Shown here piece by piece: positions 26,761 through 35,122 of a stretch of DNA of 64,000 bases. Location of the stretch: NCBI RefSeq assembly GCF_000418325.1, contig NC_021658.1:5257501-5321500 (forward strand), in the 5' to 3' direction. The position numbers were made by a program, and so were the translations under genes. This DNA is from Sorangium cellulosum So0157-2 (GTDB taxonomy: Bacteria > Myxococcota_A > Polyangia > Polyangiales > Polyangiaceae). Position 1 is the stretch's first letter, and every line of letters begins with the position of its first letter. Below the pieces are notes generated by a model. That model was not told the DNA's origin. It saw only the letters and a program-made list of their open reading frames with translations, and made no database searches.

Positions 26761-28218
26761 GTGAGCCCACACACGCTGCCGGCGCGCCCTCGCCTCGCCG
26801 CCCACGTGCTCGTGCGGCGCCACCTCGTCGGCGACGAGGAGCGGATCATCCTGCACGACCTCCGCTCCGGGCAGCTGCTCCAGCTCGGCGCGCGGGAGTG
26901 GGTCCTGCTCTCCGCGGCCGACGGGACGCGCGACGTCGAGGGCATCGTGATCGCGGCCGCCCGCGAGGGCGCGCACGCGCGCGCGGCCGCGGCGCACGCG
27001 TTCCTCGCGCAGCTCCACGCCGCGGGCCTGCTCGAGGCCGAGGCCGCCGGCGAGGACGCGGCGCGCTCGGAGCCCGCGGCGGGGGCGAGGCCCGCGCGCG
27101 CGCCGGAGGAGCGCGGCGGCCGCGAGCGCCCGCTGGAGGTGCTGCCCGATTTCGGCCTGCACTGCGACGGCCGCGGGAGCTGCTGCCGGATCTACGCCTC
27201 GATCCTCTTCGACCCCGAGGAGGCGGCGCGGGCGCGGGCGCTGCGGCCCGACGTGCTGAGCGGCGGCGCCCGGCACGAGCGCGCCTTCACGCCCGAGCGC
27301 GGGACGTGGCCGTGCGCGGCCTCGGTGGTGGCGATGCGGGACGGCCGGTGCGCCTACCTCGAGGGCGAGGGGCGCTGCTCGCTCCACGCGATCGGCGGGC
27401 CCGAGGCGAAGCCGCTCGGGTGCCGGACCTTCCCGACCAGCTTCGTCGACGACGGCGAGTCGGTGCGGGTCTCGGTCGCCGCGGAGTGCGCCTGCGTGCT
27501 GGCCAGCGCGGGCCGCCCCGGCGGCGCCCCGCTGCTCGATCCGCGGCTGCGGGTGCGGGGCGACCTGGACGAGCGCATCGACGTGGCAGCGCTTCCGGAT
27601 CGCGCGCCGATCTCGCCCGGCGCGACCGCGTCGCGGGCCGAGCTCGTCGCGTGGTCGCGGCGGCTCGCCGCGGCGGCGGCGCCGCCCGACGTGGCCGCGG
27701 GCCTCTTCGCGCTCGCCGCCGCCGTGGAGGCCGAGGGGCTCACGGGCGGCGCCATCGCGCGCTTCGAGCGGCCCGATCCGCTGGAGCCGGCGGCGCTCGG
27801 GCCGTGGCTGGCCGCGCTGCACGGGCGCGCGGCGCGGCGGGCGCGCGAGGACGCCGGCTGGAGGAGCGAGCGGGATCTCGCCCGGCGCGCCGCGCAGTGG
27901 ATCGCGGCGACGACCCTCGCGCTGGCCGAGCCCGACCTGCTCGCCGCGCTGCTCGTGGCGCCCGCGCCCGCCCCGGATCGGGAGCGCTTCTACCTGCGCG
28001 CGGCGCTGCACGGCCACCGCCTGATCGGCGCGCTGCCGCTCTCGCTCGCGCTGCGCGATCGCGCGGCGCGGCTCGTCGTGGCTCGGGCGCTGCCGGTCGT
28101 CGTCGCCGGGGCGGGCGACGACGACCCTGCCTGCGCCGAGCCGATCGCGCTCGTCGAGGCGATGCTGCGCGGCCACGGCCTGGAGGCCTACGCCGCCGAG
28201 GCGGCCGGGGCGCGGTGA
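26761..28218 (+). CDS. PqqD-like domain fused to YkgJ/FliB-type Cys cluster protein
   Basis: This is a 485-residue protein. Residues about 10-95 look like a PqqD-like winged helix (IILHDLRSGQLLQLGAREWV, then FLAQLHAAGLLE), the fold used as a RiPP-recognition element. After an Ala/Pro linker comes a YkgJ/FliB-type metal-chelating region (about 125-245). Its cysteines are in LHCDGRGSCCRIYAS, TWPCAAS, GRCAYLEGEGRCSLH, GCRTFPTSF and ECACVLAS. FliB is a lysine-N-methylase; YkgJ proteins bind zinc or iron-sulphur. The remaining 240 residues are Ala-rich helices. It heads a same-strand run with DUF2169 (50 bp on) and a ketosynthase-like protein, so a role in a secretion-linked modification is possible but inferred. 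Confidence 0.7.
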   Translation: MSPHTLPARPRLAAHVLVRRHLVGDEERIILHDLRSGQLLQLGAREWVLLSAADGTRDVEGIVIAAAREGAHARAAAAHAFLAQLHAAGLLEAEAAGEDAARSEPAAGARPARAPEERGGRERPLEVLPDFGLHCDGRGSCCRIYASILFDPEEAARARALRPDVLSGGARHERAFTPERGTWPCAASVVAMRDGRCAYLEGEGRCSLHAIGGPEAKPLGCRTFPTSFVDDGESVRVSVAAECACVLASAGRPGGAPLLDPRLRVRGDLDERIDVAALPDRAPISPGATASRAELVAWSRRLAAAAAPPDVAAGLFALAAAVEAEGLTGGAIARFERPDPLEPAALGPWLAALHGRAARRAREDAGWRSERDLARRAAQWIAATTLALAEPDLLAALLVAPAPAPDRERFYLRAALHGHRLIGALPLSLALRDRAARLVVARALPVVVAGAGDDDPACAEPIALVEAMLRGHGLEAYAAEAAGAR

Positions 28219-28268
28219 TCGCGCCGCGGAGAGACACGGCCGCCGATCTTGTCGATAATGCGCCCGCG

Positions 28269-29300
28269 ATGGACCAGCCCCCGCTCGACAACAAGACGGA
28301 CTTCGCCGCGCACCCGCAGCTCCTCGTCGATCGGGACGGCGAGAAGCTGGTCGCGATCGTCAAGGCGAGCTTCGAGCTCCAGGAGGACGGCACCTTCGAG
28401 CTCTCGCCGCCCGAGCGCGCGCGCGGGGTCCGCCTCGCCGACCTGCCCTGGGAGAAAGACAAGCCGGAGAGCGTCGCCTATCCGGCGGACGTGTGCCTGT
28501 TCAAGCCGGCCACCGACGTGATCTTCGTGGCCCGCGCGTACGCGCCGAGCGGCAGGGCGACGCCGTCCTTCGACGTGCGCGTCGAGGTCGGCCCGCTCCG
28601 GAAGTCGCTCGTCGTGTTCGGCAGGCGGCTCTGGGTCGACAAGGGCGCCGCCCTCACCGCGCCTTCGCCGATCGAGCAGATCGACATGCGCTACGACCAC
28701 GCCTGGGGCGGGCGGGACGACGAGGATCCCGCGGCGATCGTCGAGGAGCCGCGCAACCCGATCGGCATGGGCGTCACGGGCGCGCCGGCCTCGCTGACGC
28801 ACCAGCCGGCGCCGAACATCGAGGACCCCGCGTTCCCGATCCGGACCGCGAAGACCGCGCCGCCGCCCGCGGGGATCGGGGTCGTGGGCCGTCACTGGGA
28901 GCCGCGCCGCCGGTACGCCGGGACGTACGACGCGACCTGGCGGGAGCTCCGCGCGCCGCTCCTGCCCGAGGATTTCGACCCTCGCTACAACCTCTGCGCC
29001 TCGCCCGGCCTGATCGCGGATCCGCCGCTCGCGGGCGGCGAGCCGGTGCGGACGCTCAACCTGACGCCCGAGGGGGCGCTCAGCTTCGAGCTGCCGCGGG
29101 TGCAGGTGGAGATCGAGTTCCAGGTGAAGGACCGCGCGCCGGCCGCGTTCGCGCCGCACCTCGACACGGTGCTGATCGATCTCTACGCCACCGGCCCGGA
29201 GAAGCCGGTGGCGGTCGAGATGGTCTGGCGCGCGCACGTCAAGGCGCCGCGGCGGATGAAGGACGCGCGCGTCGTCGTGCGCGAGCGGGGGCGCGCGTGA
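28269..29300 (+). CDS. DUF2169 protein, type VI secretion-associated
   Basis: This 343-residue DUF2169-family protein matches from the N-terminus (LDNKTDFAAHPQLLVDRDGEKL, a beta-rich start). The core includes MRYDHAWGGRDDEDPA, RNPIGMGV, HWEPRRRYAGTYDATW and LPEDFDPRYNLCASPG. The RYNP/AWGG-type motifs are the family hallmark. DUF2169 genes sit beside vgrG and effectors and are thought to load or adapt T6SS effectors. The 3' end overlaps the next start by 4 nt (GTGA). It is one of the two clues here to a type VI system; the other is the vgrG array at the right edge. No signal peptide is seen, consistent with cytosolic action. Confidence 0.85.
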   Translation: MDQPPLDNKTDFAAHPQLLVDRDGEKLVAIVKASFELQEDGTFELSPPERARGVRLADLPWEKDKPESVAYPADVCLFKPATDVIFVARAYAPSGRATPSFDVRVEVGPLRKSLVVFGRRLWVDKGAALTAPSPIEQIDMRYDHAWGGRDDEDPAAIVEEPRNPIGMGVTGAPASLTHQPAPNIEDPAFPIRTAKTAPPPAGIGVVGRHWEPRRRYAGTYDATWRELRAPLLPEDFDPRYNLCASPGLIADPPLAGGEPVRTLNLTPEGALSFELPRVQVEIEFQVKDRAPAAFAPHLDTVLIDLYATGPEKPVAVEMVWRAHVKAPRRMKDARVVVRERGRA

Positions 29301-30352
29301 GGCCCCTCGCCGTCATGGTGGCCGCGGGCGCGGTCACGCCGATCGGGCTGCGGTCGATCGACACGGCGTTCTCGCACCGCGCCGCGGCCGCGGCGATGCG
29401 CGAGGCGCCGCTCGTGGACGGGAGCGGCGAGCCGATCACGATGTGCTTCCTCCCGACGCTGGATCCGCTCGTCACGGGGGCGCAGCGCGCCGCCCTGCTC
29501 GCGGAGCGCGCGCTCGGCGAGGCGCTCGAGAAGCTCGGCCCCGCGGCGCGGGGGCTGCGGATGCAGATGACCCTGTGCCTGGACGAGCACCTCGGGCAGC
29601 GGCCGCCGGGGGGCGAGGCGCCGGCGCAGCGGCTCGGCGCCGAGCTCGCGGCGCGCGTAGAGGCGCACGCGCCGGAGCTCGCGGTGAAGGTCTCGACGCG
29701 CGGGGCCGCGGCGGCGGGGCTCGCGCTGCCGGAGCTGTGCGACGCGCTCGGGCGGGGGGCGATCGACGCGGCGCTGCTCGGCGGCGTGCACACCGACTAC
29801 GATCCCGCGCGCGTCGCGGCGCTCGACGCGGCGGGGCGGATCTTCCGGCCGGACAACCTCGACTCGCTGATCCCCGGGGAGTGCGCGGCGTTCGTGGTGC
29901 TCATGCGCCCCGAGGTCGCGCGCCGCGCCCAGCTCCGCGACCTGGGGCAGATCGTCGGCGTGGCCACGGCGCACGAGCGGGCCCGCCCGGACAACGACGA
30001 ATCGGCGTTCCAGGCCGCGGGCCTCACCGCCGCGCTCCGCTCGGCGCTCGCGCCGCTGTCCGAGCGGGGGCAGCGCGCCGGCTGGATGCTCACCGACCTG
30101 ACGTTCGAGACGTTCCGCCATTTCGAGCTCCAGGCGGCGTCGGTGCGCACCCAGCACCTCTTCTGCGATCCGCAGCAGGTGGAGAGCCCGGCGCAGCGGA
30201 TAGGCCATCTCGGCGCCGCGGCGATCCCGCTGCACCTCGCCATCGCGTCGGAGGCGTTCGCGCGCGGGTTCGCGCCGCACCCGTGCGCGGTGTCGCTGGC
30301 CGGGAGCGACGGCGGGGAGCGCTCGGTGGTGGTGGTCGCGGCGCCGGGGTGA
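29297..30352 (+). CDS. ketosynthase-fold protein lacking catalytic Cys
   Basis: This 351-residue protein has the thiolase/ketosynthase fold signature: VMVAAGAVTPIGLRSIDTAF at the start. LPELCDALGRGAIDAALLGGVHTD fills the place of the ketosynthase helix after the active-site loop, followed by FRPDNLDSLIPGECAAFVVLM. The nucleophile loop reads VSTRGAAAAG instead of TACSSG, so the cysteine is lost. It is therefore probably structural or binding rather than condensing. Its GTG overlaps the DUF2169 stop. Such inactive paralogues occur in T6SS-type gene neighbourhoods, as I recall, but their role is not established. Confidence 0.75.
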   Translation: MRPLAVMVAAGAVTPIGLRSIDTAFSHRAAAAAMREAPLVDGSGEPITMCFLPTLDPLVTGAQRAALLAERALGEALEKLGPAARGLRMQMTLCLDEHLGQRPPGGEAPAQRLGAELAARVEAHAPELAVKVSTRGAAAAGLALPELCDALGRGAIDAALLGGVHTDYDPARVAALDAAGRIFRPDNLDSLIPGECAAFVVLMRPEVARRAQLRDLGQIVGVATAHERARPDNDESAFQAAGLTAALRSALAPLSERGQRAGWMLTDLTFETFRHFELQAASVRTQHLFCDPQQVESPAQRIGHLGAAAIPLHLAIASEAFARGFAPHPCAVSLAGSDGGERSVVVVAAPG

Positions 30353-30395
30353 GGGGCGAGAGCGGCGGGGCGCGGGCTGGCGACCCGCCGACAAC

Positions 30396-31286
30396 ATGTC
30401 CGAAACCAGACACGACACCGGCGCGCTGAGCGCGCTTGCTCAGGAGCTGCTTCAGCGGCTCGGCATACACCGATCCGTCGAGTGGACCGTGCCGTCTTGC
30501 GAGCTCCAGAGGGAGCTCGCGGCGATGTGCTGGCCCTGCTCCAGCGCGGTGCTTCGCGCCGAGATGCTCACGGGCGGGCTCTGCCGCACGCCGAGCGGCG
30601 TCTTCGGCATCCATGCATCGCTGCGCTACTTGCGCGGCGAAGTGCCGTGGGACCGCGACGACCTGCAAGAGTACGGATCGCGCGCCGATCCTCGGGACCC
30701 TTCACAGCCCCTCCTGCCCCTGTGGATGCTGGACGACCCTCGGGTGTGGCTTGCGCAGGACGGCTGCGTCTTCTACGGGAGTCATGTCGATGGTCCCGAG
30801 TATTTCACGCTCGCTTTCGAGGACGTGTGCCATCACTGGGAATCGATGGCGCTGCTGGACGGCTATGTTGTGGCGTATCATCGCCCTCACATCGTGCCTC
30901 GTCCGCGTCTGGAGTCGTCCTGCTTCGTCGGCGAAGCGGCCGCGCGAGAGCTCGGGGTTTCTGCCTTCGCGCCCGGCACGCGTGGCAGGACGCGCGCGTG
31001 GACAGGGCCGGGCGTGAGCGTCGTGGAGCTCGACATTCCAGGCTTCAAGCAAGGCACCGACGTCGTCTCCGATAGCGTCGAGGGGGTCGTGCTCGCGGCC
31101 GCGCAGGCGCTCGACACGGGCGGCGCGGCGCGCATCACGAGCCCGGAGCCGCTGGATGCCGACCTGCTGAGAGAGCTCCCGGTGTGCAGCGGGCAAGAGC
31201 GGCCATTCTCGGCCTGCCATGTATACAGGTGGGGCAAGTTCTCATCGTACGAGGACGACCGCTACCGGCGGCGCCACCGGTCGTAG
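30396..31286 (+). CDS. hypothetical protein after T6SS-type cassette
   Basis: This 296-residue protein is unrecognised. It has no signal peptide or membrane span and is rich in Trp, Cys and His (MCWPCSSAVL, DVCHHWESMALLDGYVV). It begins 43 bp after the ketosynthase-like gene on the same strand and uses noticeably more A/T in third positions than its neighbours. Position and composition fit a cargo or immunity gene of a T6SS cassette acquired by transfer. No nuclease, lipase or SUKH motif supports that. It could equally be an unrelated insertion. Confidence 0.6.
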   Translation: MSETRHDTGALSALAQELLQRLGIHRSVEWTVPSCELQRELAAMCWPCSSAVLRAEMLTGGLCRTPSGVFGIHASLRYLRGEVPWDRDDLQEYGSRADPRDPSQPLLPLWMLDDPRVWLAQDGCVFYGSHVDGPEYFTLAFEDVCHHWESMALLDGYVVAYHRPHIVPRPRLESSCFVGEAAARELGVSAFAPGTRGRTRAWTGPGVSVVELDIPGFKQGTDVVSDSVEGVVLAAAQALDTGGAARITSPEPLDADLLRELPVCSGQERPFSACHVYRWGKFSSYEDDRYRRRHRS

Positions 31287-31523
31287 TGCCGGGTCGCCCA
31301 AGTACGAATTTGCAGGGACCCACGGGACCGATGACGAGACGGATTCGCGCCATCGCCTGGGGCTACTCTGCCAGATGGGGGCGAACTGAGCGGTGCCCTC
31401 CTTGTCTCGGTGGTCTCTTCTCCATGGAACCAGGGACGAACTTGGGCAACGAATTTGCGGCGGCGAACCGTCGCCATCCGGAGCTTTCACCTATCCGTCG
31501 CCCGCGGTGATAACGTGGGCGAC

Positions 31524-32183
31524 ATGGGTCACGCACGCCGCTTCCTCGCCGCAGCCCTGATCCCCGCGGCCGCTGCGGTCGCCGCAGCGTGCGGCGCGCC
31601 GGTCGAAGGCCCCCAGGGCTCCTCGCAGGCCGCGGGCTCGAGCGGGAGGGGCGCCGGCGGCGTGAGCACCGGCAGCACGGAGGCCGGTGGCGCGGGCACC
31701 GGAGGTACGGGGGCTGCGGGCGCTGGGGTCGGCGGAGCTGGGGCCGGCGGCAGCTGCATCCCCTTCTCCGAACCGCCGGGAGCCGAGTGTTCGCCAGGCC
31801 TGCAGTGCAAGAGCACAGCGATGTCGTGCGTGTGCAGCGGCACGGACACGCTCTGCTCCTCGTCCCAGACCGGTCAGCAGAACGACGTGCACCCGCCGAA
31901 ATCCCTCCCACCCGAGGGAGGCTGCTGCGACACCGAGGGCCTGGTCTGCGGCTACGAGACGTGTGGGCCGAGCTGCCGGTGCACGAACGGCGCGTGGTCG
32001 TGCCAGGCGCCCGACGTCTGCCCGCCGTTCGAGTGCCCGGCCGATCCCTCGCAGCTCGACGGCCAGCGCTGCGAACAGCTCCTTGGGCAGGTCTGCGCTC
32101 GATGCTCCCCGCCCTGGAGCTGCACCTGCGAGCTCCAGCCGACGGGGGCTGCCCTGTGGGCGTGCGTCGAGATCCCGTGCTGA
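31524..32183 (+). CDS. Cys-rich lipoprotein with Gly-rich linker
   Basis: This 219-residue protein has a signal peptide with lipobox (AAAAVAAACGAP). A GTGG/GAGG linker to about residue 75 and a domain with roughly 20 cysteines follow (CSPGLQCKSTAMSCVC, GGCCDTEGLVCGYETCGPSC, CARCSPPWSCTC). The cysteine density implies a disulphide-rich surface fold. The linker layout matches the small lipoprotein at 17536 and the DUF1566 lipoprotein. The ATG at 31524 is used; a GTG nine bases upstream is possible. Function is unknown. Confidence 0.75.
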   Translation: MGHARRFLAAALIPAAAAVAAACGAPVEGPQGSSQAAGSSGRGAGGVSTGSTEAGGAGTGGTGAAGAGVGGAGAGGSCIPFSEPPGAECSPGLQCKSTAMSCVCSGTDTLCSSSQTGQQNDVHPPKSLPPEGGCCDTEGLVCGYETCGPSCRCTNGAWSCQAPDVCPPFECPADPSQLDGQRCEQLLGQVCARCSPPWSCTCELQPTGAALWACVEIPC

Positions 32184-32258
32184 GCGGCCGCTCCGGCGGC
32201 CGGCACCCGATGTCGTCCCGGGGGCAGCCGCTGCGCGATCGCGCCCCGGCGCGGCCCG

Positions 32259-33509
32259 CTACTCGGCCGGCGTGAAGCAAACCTCGAGCTTCGGCCGGAG
32301 GGCGACGTTCGCATGTTCGCTCGACCGGATGTCGGTCCGGTCGTTCACGTCCTGCAGCGCGACGCCGTAGTTCGGCTGGGATCCATCCACCCAGGCCTGG
32401 ACGAGGGGCGCCACGCTGGCGCTCACGGAGGCGTCCGCCTCGGCGACCGTGGTGATCACGGCCTCCACGGCCGGGGTGGTCCCGGGGAAGTTGCCGGCGT
32501 GGACGGTCGACTCCTGCCAGGGGCCGTTCACGCGGTGCACCTCGATGGTGCTGGCGCTCGCCTTCCACGGGTGGGACAGCGTGAGGACCGCGGATTCGAT
32601 GTTGGAGCCCGCCGGGATGAACGACAGATCGAACGCCAGCACGCCCGCCTTCACGTCCGCCGGCAGCGTCGTCGTGACGAGATACGGGTAATCGCCGTAT
32701 GGCCACGAGATCCCGGGCTGGATATACGTATCCTGCACGCTCCCGTAGGTGCCGCGCTGCACGACGACGCACTGGGGCTCGACCTCGCAGGCGTCGCCGA
32801 TGGCGTCGCCGTCGACGTCGGCCTGGGAGGGGTTGGGCTGCGCCGGGCAGTTGTCGCACAGGTCCGGGACCCCATCCTCGTCCGTATCGACCTCGACGAG
32901 GACCACAGTGACGTGATCGAGGAACGTCCCCGTGCCGTTCGAGACGCCCATATCGTTGAACTGGAGGCGGGTCGTCGCGCCGGAGGCGACGACGGTATAG
33001 GTATAATAGACCCAGTTCTGGCTGCTGGTCGTGAGCGAGGCGACCGGTTGGCCGTCCCATACGACGCCGAGCGCGTGCTCGCTCGGACCGCCCCAAGGCG
33101 TGGACGCGGCGAAGGCGAACCGAAGCTCGTACGTCGCTCCCGGGATGGTCGTGAGATCCTGGTAGATGCCGCTCGAGCTCAAGGCGTCCAGCTCGATGTT
33201 CTGGTAACCGTGCGCGGGGAACGGGCCGAACGTGCTGTCGCGGAGCTCGATCTCGCCATAGGCAGGCCGCCAGCCGGGAACCGCGGTCGGCGAGGGCGGA
33301 ATCCACGACCTGCCAAACGGCAGATCGGGCAATTCGAAGCTGCCGTTCGTGACGATGTCGCCGGAGGGCAGCGCCTCGCAGGCGACGAGAGACGCTGCGC
33401 CATCGCCGACGGCTTCATCGTTATCGTCGCGCGGCTCCGCTGCCGCCATGCAGCCGGAGATCATCCAGGCGAACGCGAACACAGAGATCGACGGATGGGC
33501 GGTTCTCAT
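32259..33509 (-). CDS. secreted DUF642-like / TSP3 / DNRLRE protein
   Basis: This 416-residue protein has a signal peptide with possible lipobox (FAWMISGC). A DUF642-like beta-sandwich follows (about 55-200, GDIVTNGSFELPDLP, YQNIELDALS). Next are thrombospondin type 3 calcium repeats (about 205-240, DTDEDGVPDLCDNCP, DVDGDAIGDACE). Last is a DNRLRE domain (about 245-416, VQDTYIQPG, GVLAFDLSFIPAGSNIESAVL, VTTVAEADASVSASVAPLVQ). These domains mediate adhesion or glycan binding and are common in myxobacterial surface proteins. GAGGAG lies 7 nt before the ATG. The gene is convergent with the Cys-rich lipoprotein. Confidence 0.85.
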   Translation of the reverse strand: MRTAHPSISVFAFAWMISGCMAAAEPRDDNDEAVGDGAASLVACEALPSGDIVTNGSFELPDLPFGRSWIPPSPTAVPGWRPAYGEIELRDSTFGPFPAHGYQNIELDALSSSGIYQDLTTIPGATYELRFAFAASTPWGGPSEHALGVVWDGQPVASLTTSSQNWVYYTYTVVASGATTRLQFNDMGVSNGTGTFLDHVTVVLVEVDTDEDGVPDLCDNCPAQPNPSQADVDGDAIGDACEVEPQCVVVQRGTYGSVQDTYIQPGISWPYGDYPYLVTTTLPADVKAGVLAFDLSFIPAGSNIESAVLTLSHPWKASASTIEVHRVNGPWQESTVHAGNFPGTTPAVEAVITTVAEADASVSASVAPLVQAWVDGSQPNYGVALQDVNDRTDIRSSEHANVALRPKLEVCFTPAE

Positions 33510-34121
33510 GGGAGAGCTCCTCGTTGCGGCGCCGGCATGGCAGAGCCTCGCTGTGCGGCGAGCTGCCGCCGGCTGTGGATTCACGGTCAAAAGCATTTCT
33601 TGGCGCTGCCAGCCGCAGCGCCGTCTCGTCCTATCATGAAGTGCGCGCACGGATCATCGTATCCCGAGCAATCAGCACGATGTCGCCGAAGCCCGCCCCG
33701 GGGAACCGGGCGACGATGGGTCGCAGCCCTCGGGAGCGATGGTCCGCGCCGGGGCGGCGCTCGGTCTGGTCGCGGCGGGGCTCGGGCCGCCTCCTCATCC
33801 CCGAGGGTGACGGCGCGGGTAAGCGTCTCGGCGAGCGAGGCGACCACGGCGGCCCGAGGCGACGGAGCGACCATCGCGAACGAGCAGGCTCGGGCCGAAC
33901 GTCGCGCCCGCCGCTCGCGTGCACTCGCCGCCGGAGCCTTGACGCTCGCCAGCGCGCCGCGCGCTGGGGCGAGCACGGCGGGCTCGTACGGGAGAGCGCC
34001 GGTGCGGACGTACCGCGTGGGCCGGAACCGCGCGCTCGAGGTGGCCGGGGCATAGGCGCCTCCTCGCCTCGCGTTCGCGGGCCCGTCGGGATCTCACGAA
34101 GCTGACCGCGGAAGTGCTAGG
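33510..34121. other. intergenic region, no confident gene
   Basis: The 612 bp separate the TSP3/DNRLRE protein start from the macrodomain gene. A plus-strand frame ending near 34055 has weak coding appearance but no motif or ribosome-binding site. Divergent promoters must lie here. Confidence 0.45.
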
Positions 34122-34592
34122 GTGCGCCGCGTGCCGACGATCTTCACCAAGGGCGACCTCCTCAACACCCCGGATCTTCACGCGTACGCGCACGGCGTGA
34201 GCTGCGTGGGCCAGATGGACACGGGGATCTCCGTGGCGTTCAAGAAGCGCTGGCCGGGCCTGCTCCCGGCGTTCGAGCAGCGGAGCGCCGAGCGGAAGGT
34301 CCAGCTCGGGGAGGCCTTCGTCTGGAGCGAGGGCGGCGACACGGTGTACAGCCTCGCCATCCAGGAGAGCGCGACGAAGAGGCCCTCGCTCGCCGCGCTG
34401 GAGCGCGCGCTCGCCGCGATGGTGACGCACGCCGCCGGGGCGGGGATCGCGCGGATCGGCGTACCGCGCGTGGGCGCCGGCAAGACCGGCCTCGAATGGC
34501 TGCGCGTCAAGAGCATCCTCGTGAAGGTCGCCAACGACAAGCCGGTCACGCTCGTGGTCTACGAGCAGTTCGTGCGCGCCCCGGGCGCCTGA
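34122..34592 (+). CDS. macrodomain protein, DarG/TARG1-like ADP-ribose hydrolase
   Basis: This 156-residue single macrodomain has the glycine/asparagine-poor DarG/TARG1 type signature: GDLLNTPDLHAYAHGVSCVGQMDTGISVAFKKRWPG. The C-terminal RIGVPRVGAGKTGLEW loop binds the ADP-ribose phosphate. Family members reverse ADP-ribosylation of DNA or proteins. In DarTG the partner is the DNA ADP-ribosyltransferase DarT, but no toxin gene is visible next to it here. Thus it is an orphan, perhaps a defence antitoxin acting in trans. The GTG at 34122 and one at 34131 are both plausible starts. Confidence 0.85.
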   Translation: MRRVPTIFTKGDLLNTPDLHAYAHGVSCVGQMDTGISVAFKKRWPGLLPAFEQRSAERKVQLGEAFVWSEGGDTVYSLAIQESATKRPSLAALERALAAMVTHAAGAGIARIGVPRVGAGKTGLEWLRVKSILVKVANDKPVTLVVYEQFVRAPGA

Positions 34593-34659
34593 CCAGCGCG
34601 GGACGGAAGCCGACCTCCTGCGGCCTCCATGTCCAGATCGCGAGCGTCGCGCCCCTCGG

Positions 34660-34890
34660 TCACGGGCTGGGCTTGGCTTTATCCCGCACGTAGAGCGCCT
34701 CCACCTGCTGTCGGGCCCACGGGGTCCGTCGCAGGAATTGCAGGCTCGATTTGATGCTGGGATCGTACTTGAAGCAGCGAATGTCGATCATGCGTCCGAG
34801 CTGCTCCCACCCGTGCTGCGCGACCAGGTGCTCGAGGATCATCTGGAGCGTGACGCCGTGAAGAGGATTGTTGGGCTGGGGCTGAGTCAT
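34660..34890 (-). CDS. VF530-family small protein (DUF2132)
   Basis: This 76-residue protein belongs to the VF530/DUF2132 family. It shows LHGVTLQMILEHLVAQHGWE and IDIRCFKYDPSIKSSLQFLR followed by TPWARQQVE, the conserved core of the small helical fold. The family is proposed to bind DNA, but its function is untested as far as I know. The ATG at 34890 gives the normal family length. It is convergent with the macrodomain gene. Confidence 0.9.
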   Translation of the reverse strand: MTQPQPNNPLHGVTLQMILEHLVAQHGWEQLGRMIDIRCFKYDPSIKSSLQFLRRTPWARQQVEALYVRDKAKPSP

Positions 34891-35122
34891 ACCGATGCTC
34901 GGGGGGCGACCGCCCCGGAGGGCCGGCGCGAGCCCACGGTGTAGCACGTCGCGCGGCGGCCGCCGCACCCACGCCGCCTGCGCGCCCACGCCGCCCGTGC
35001 ACGCCGAGGAGCGAGGTTCTGTTCCCGGCTTCCCGGCTTCCCGGCGTTTGGCCTGCCCATGGAGCTGCCGGCGTAGGGCGCGACGATTCTGTCGAGCGAC
35101 CGATGATTTCTCCGCGGGCGGG

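Noticed and set aside
26761..28218. Flagellin lysine-N-methylase (FliB)
   Set aside because: The Cys pattern is FliB/YkgJ-like, but no flagellar genes are near and the N-terminus is PqqD-like, so a flagellar role is not supported.
31400..31450. Second copy of the CCACAGAGG-type hairpin
   Set aside because: A CTCGGTGGTCTC stretch is vaguely similar, but there is no inverted partner.
33679..34105. Possible small plus-strand genes in the 33.5-34.1 kb gap
   Set aside because: They lack a ribosome-binding site, motif or conserved composition, and several frames are equally open.
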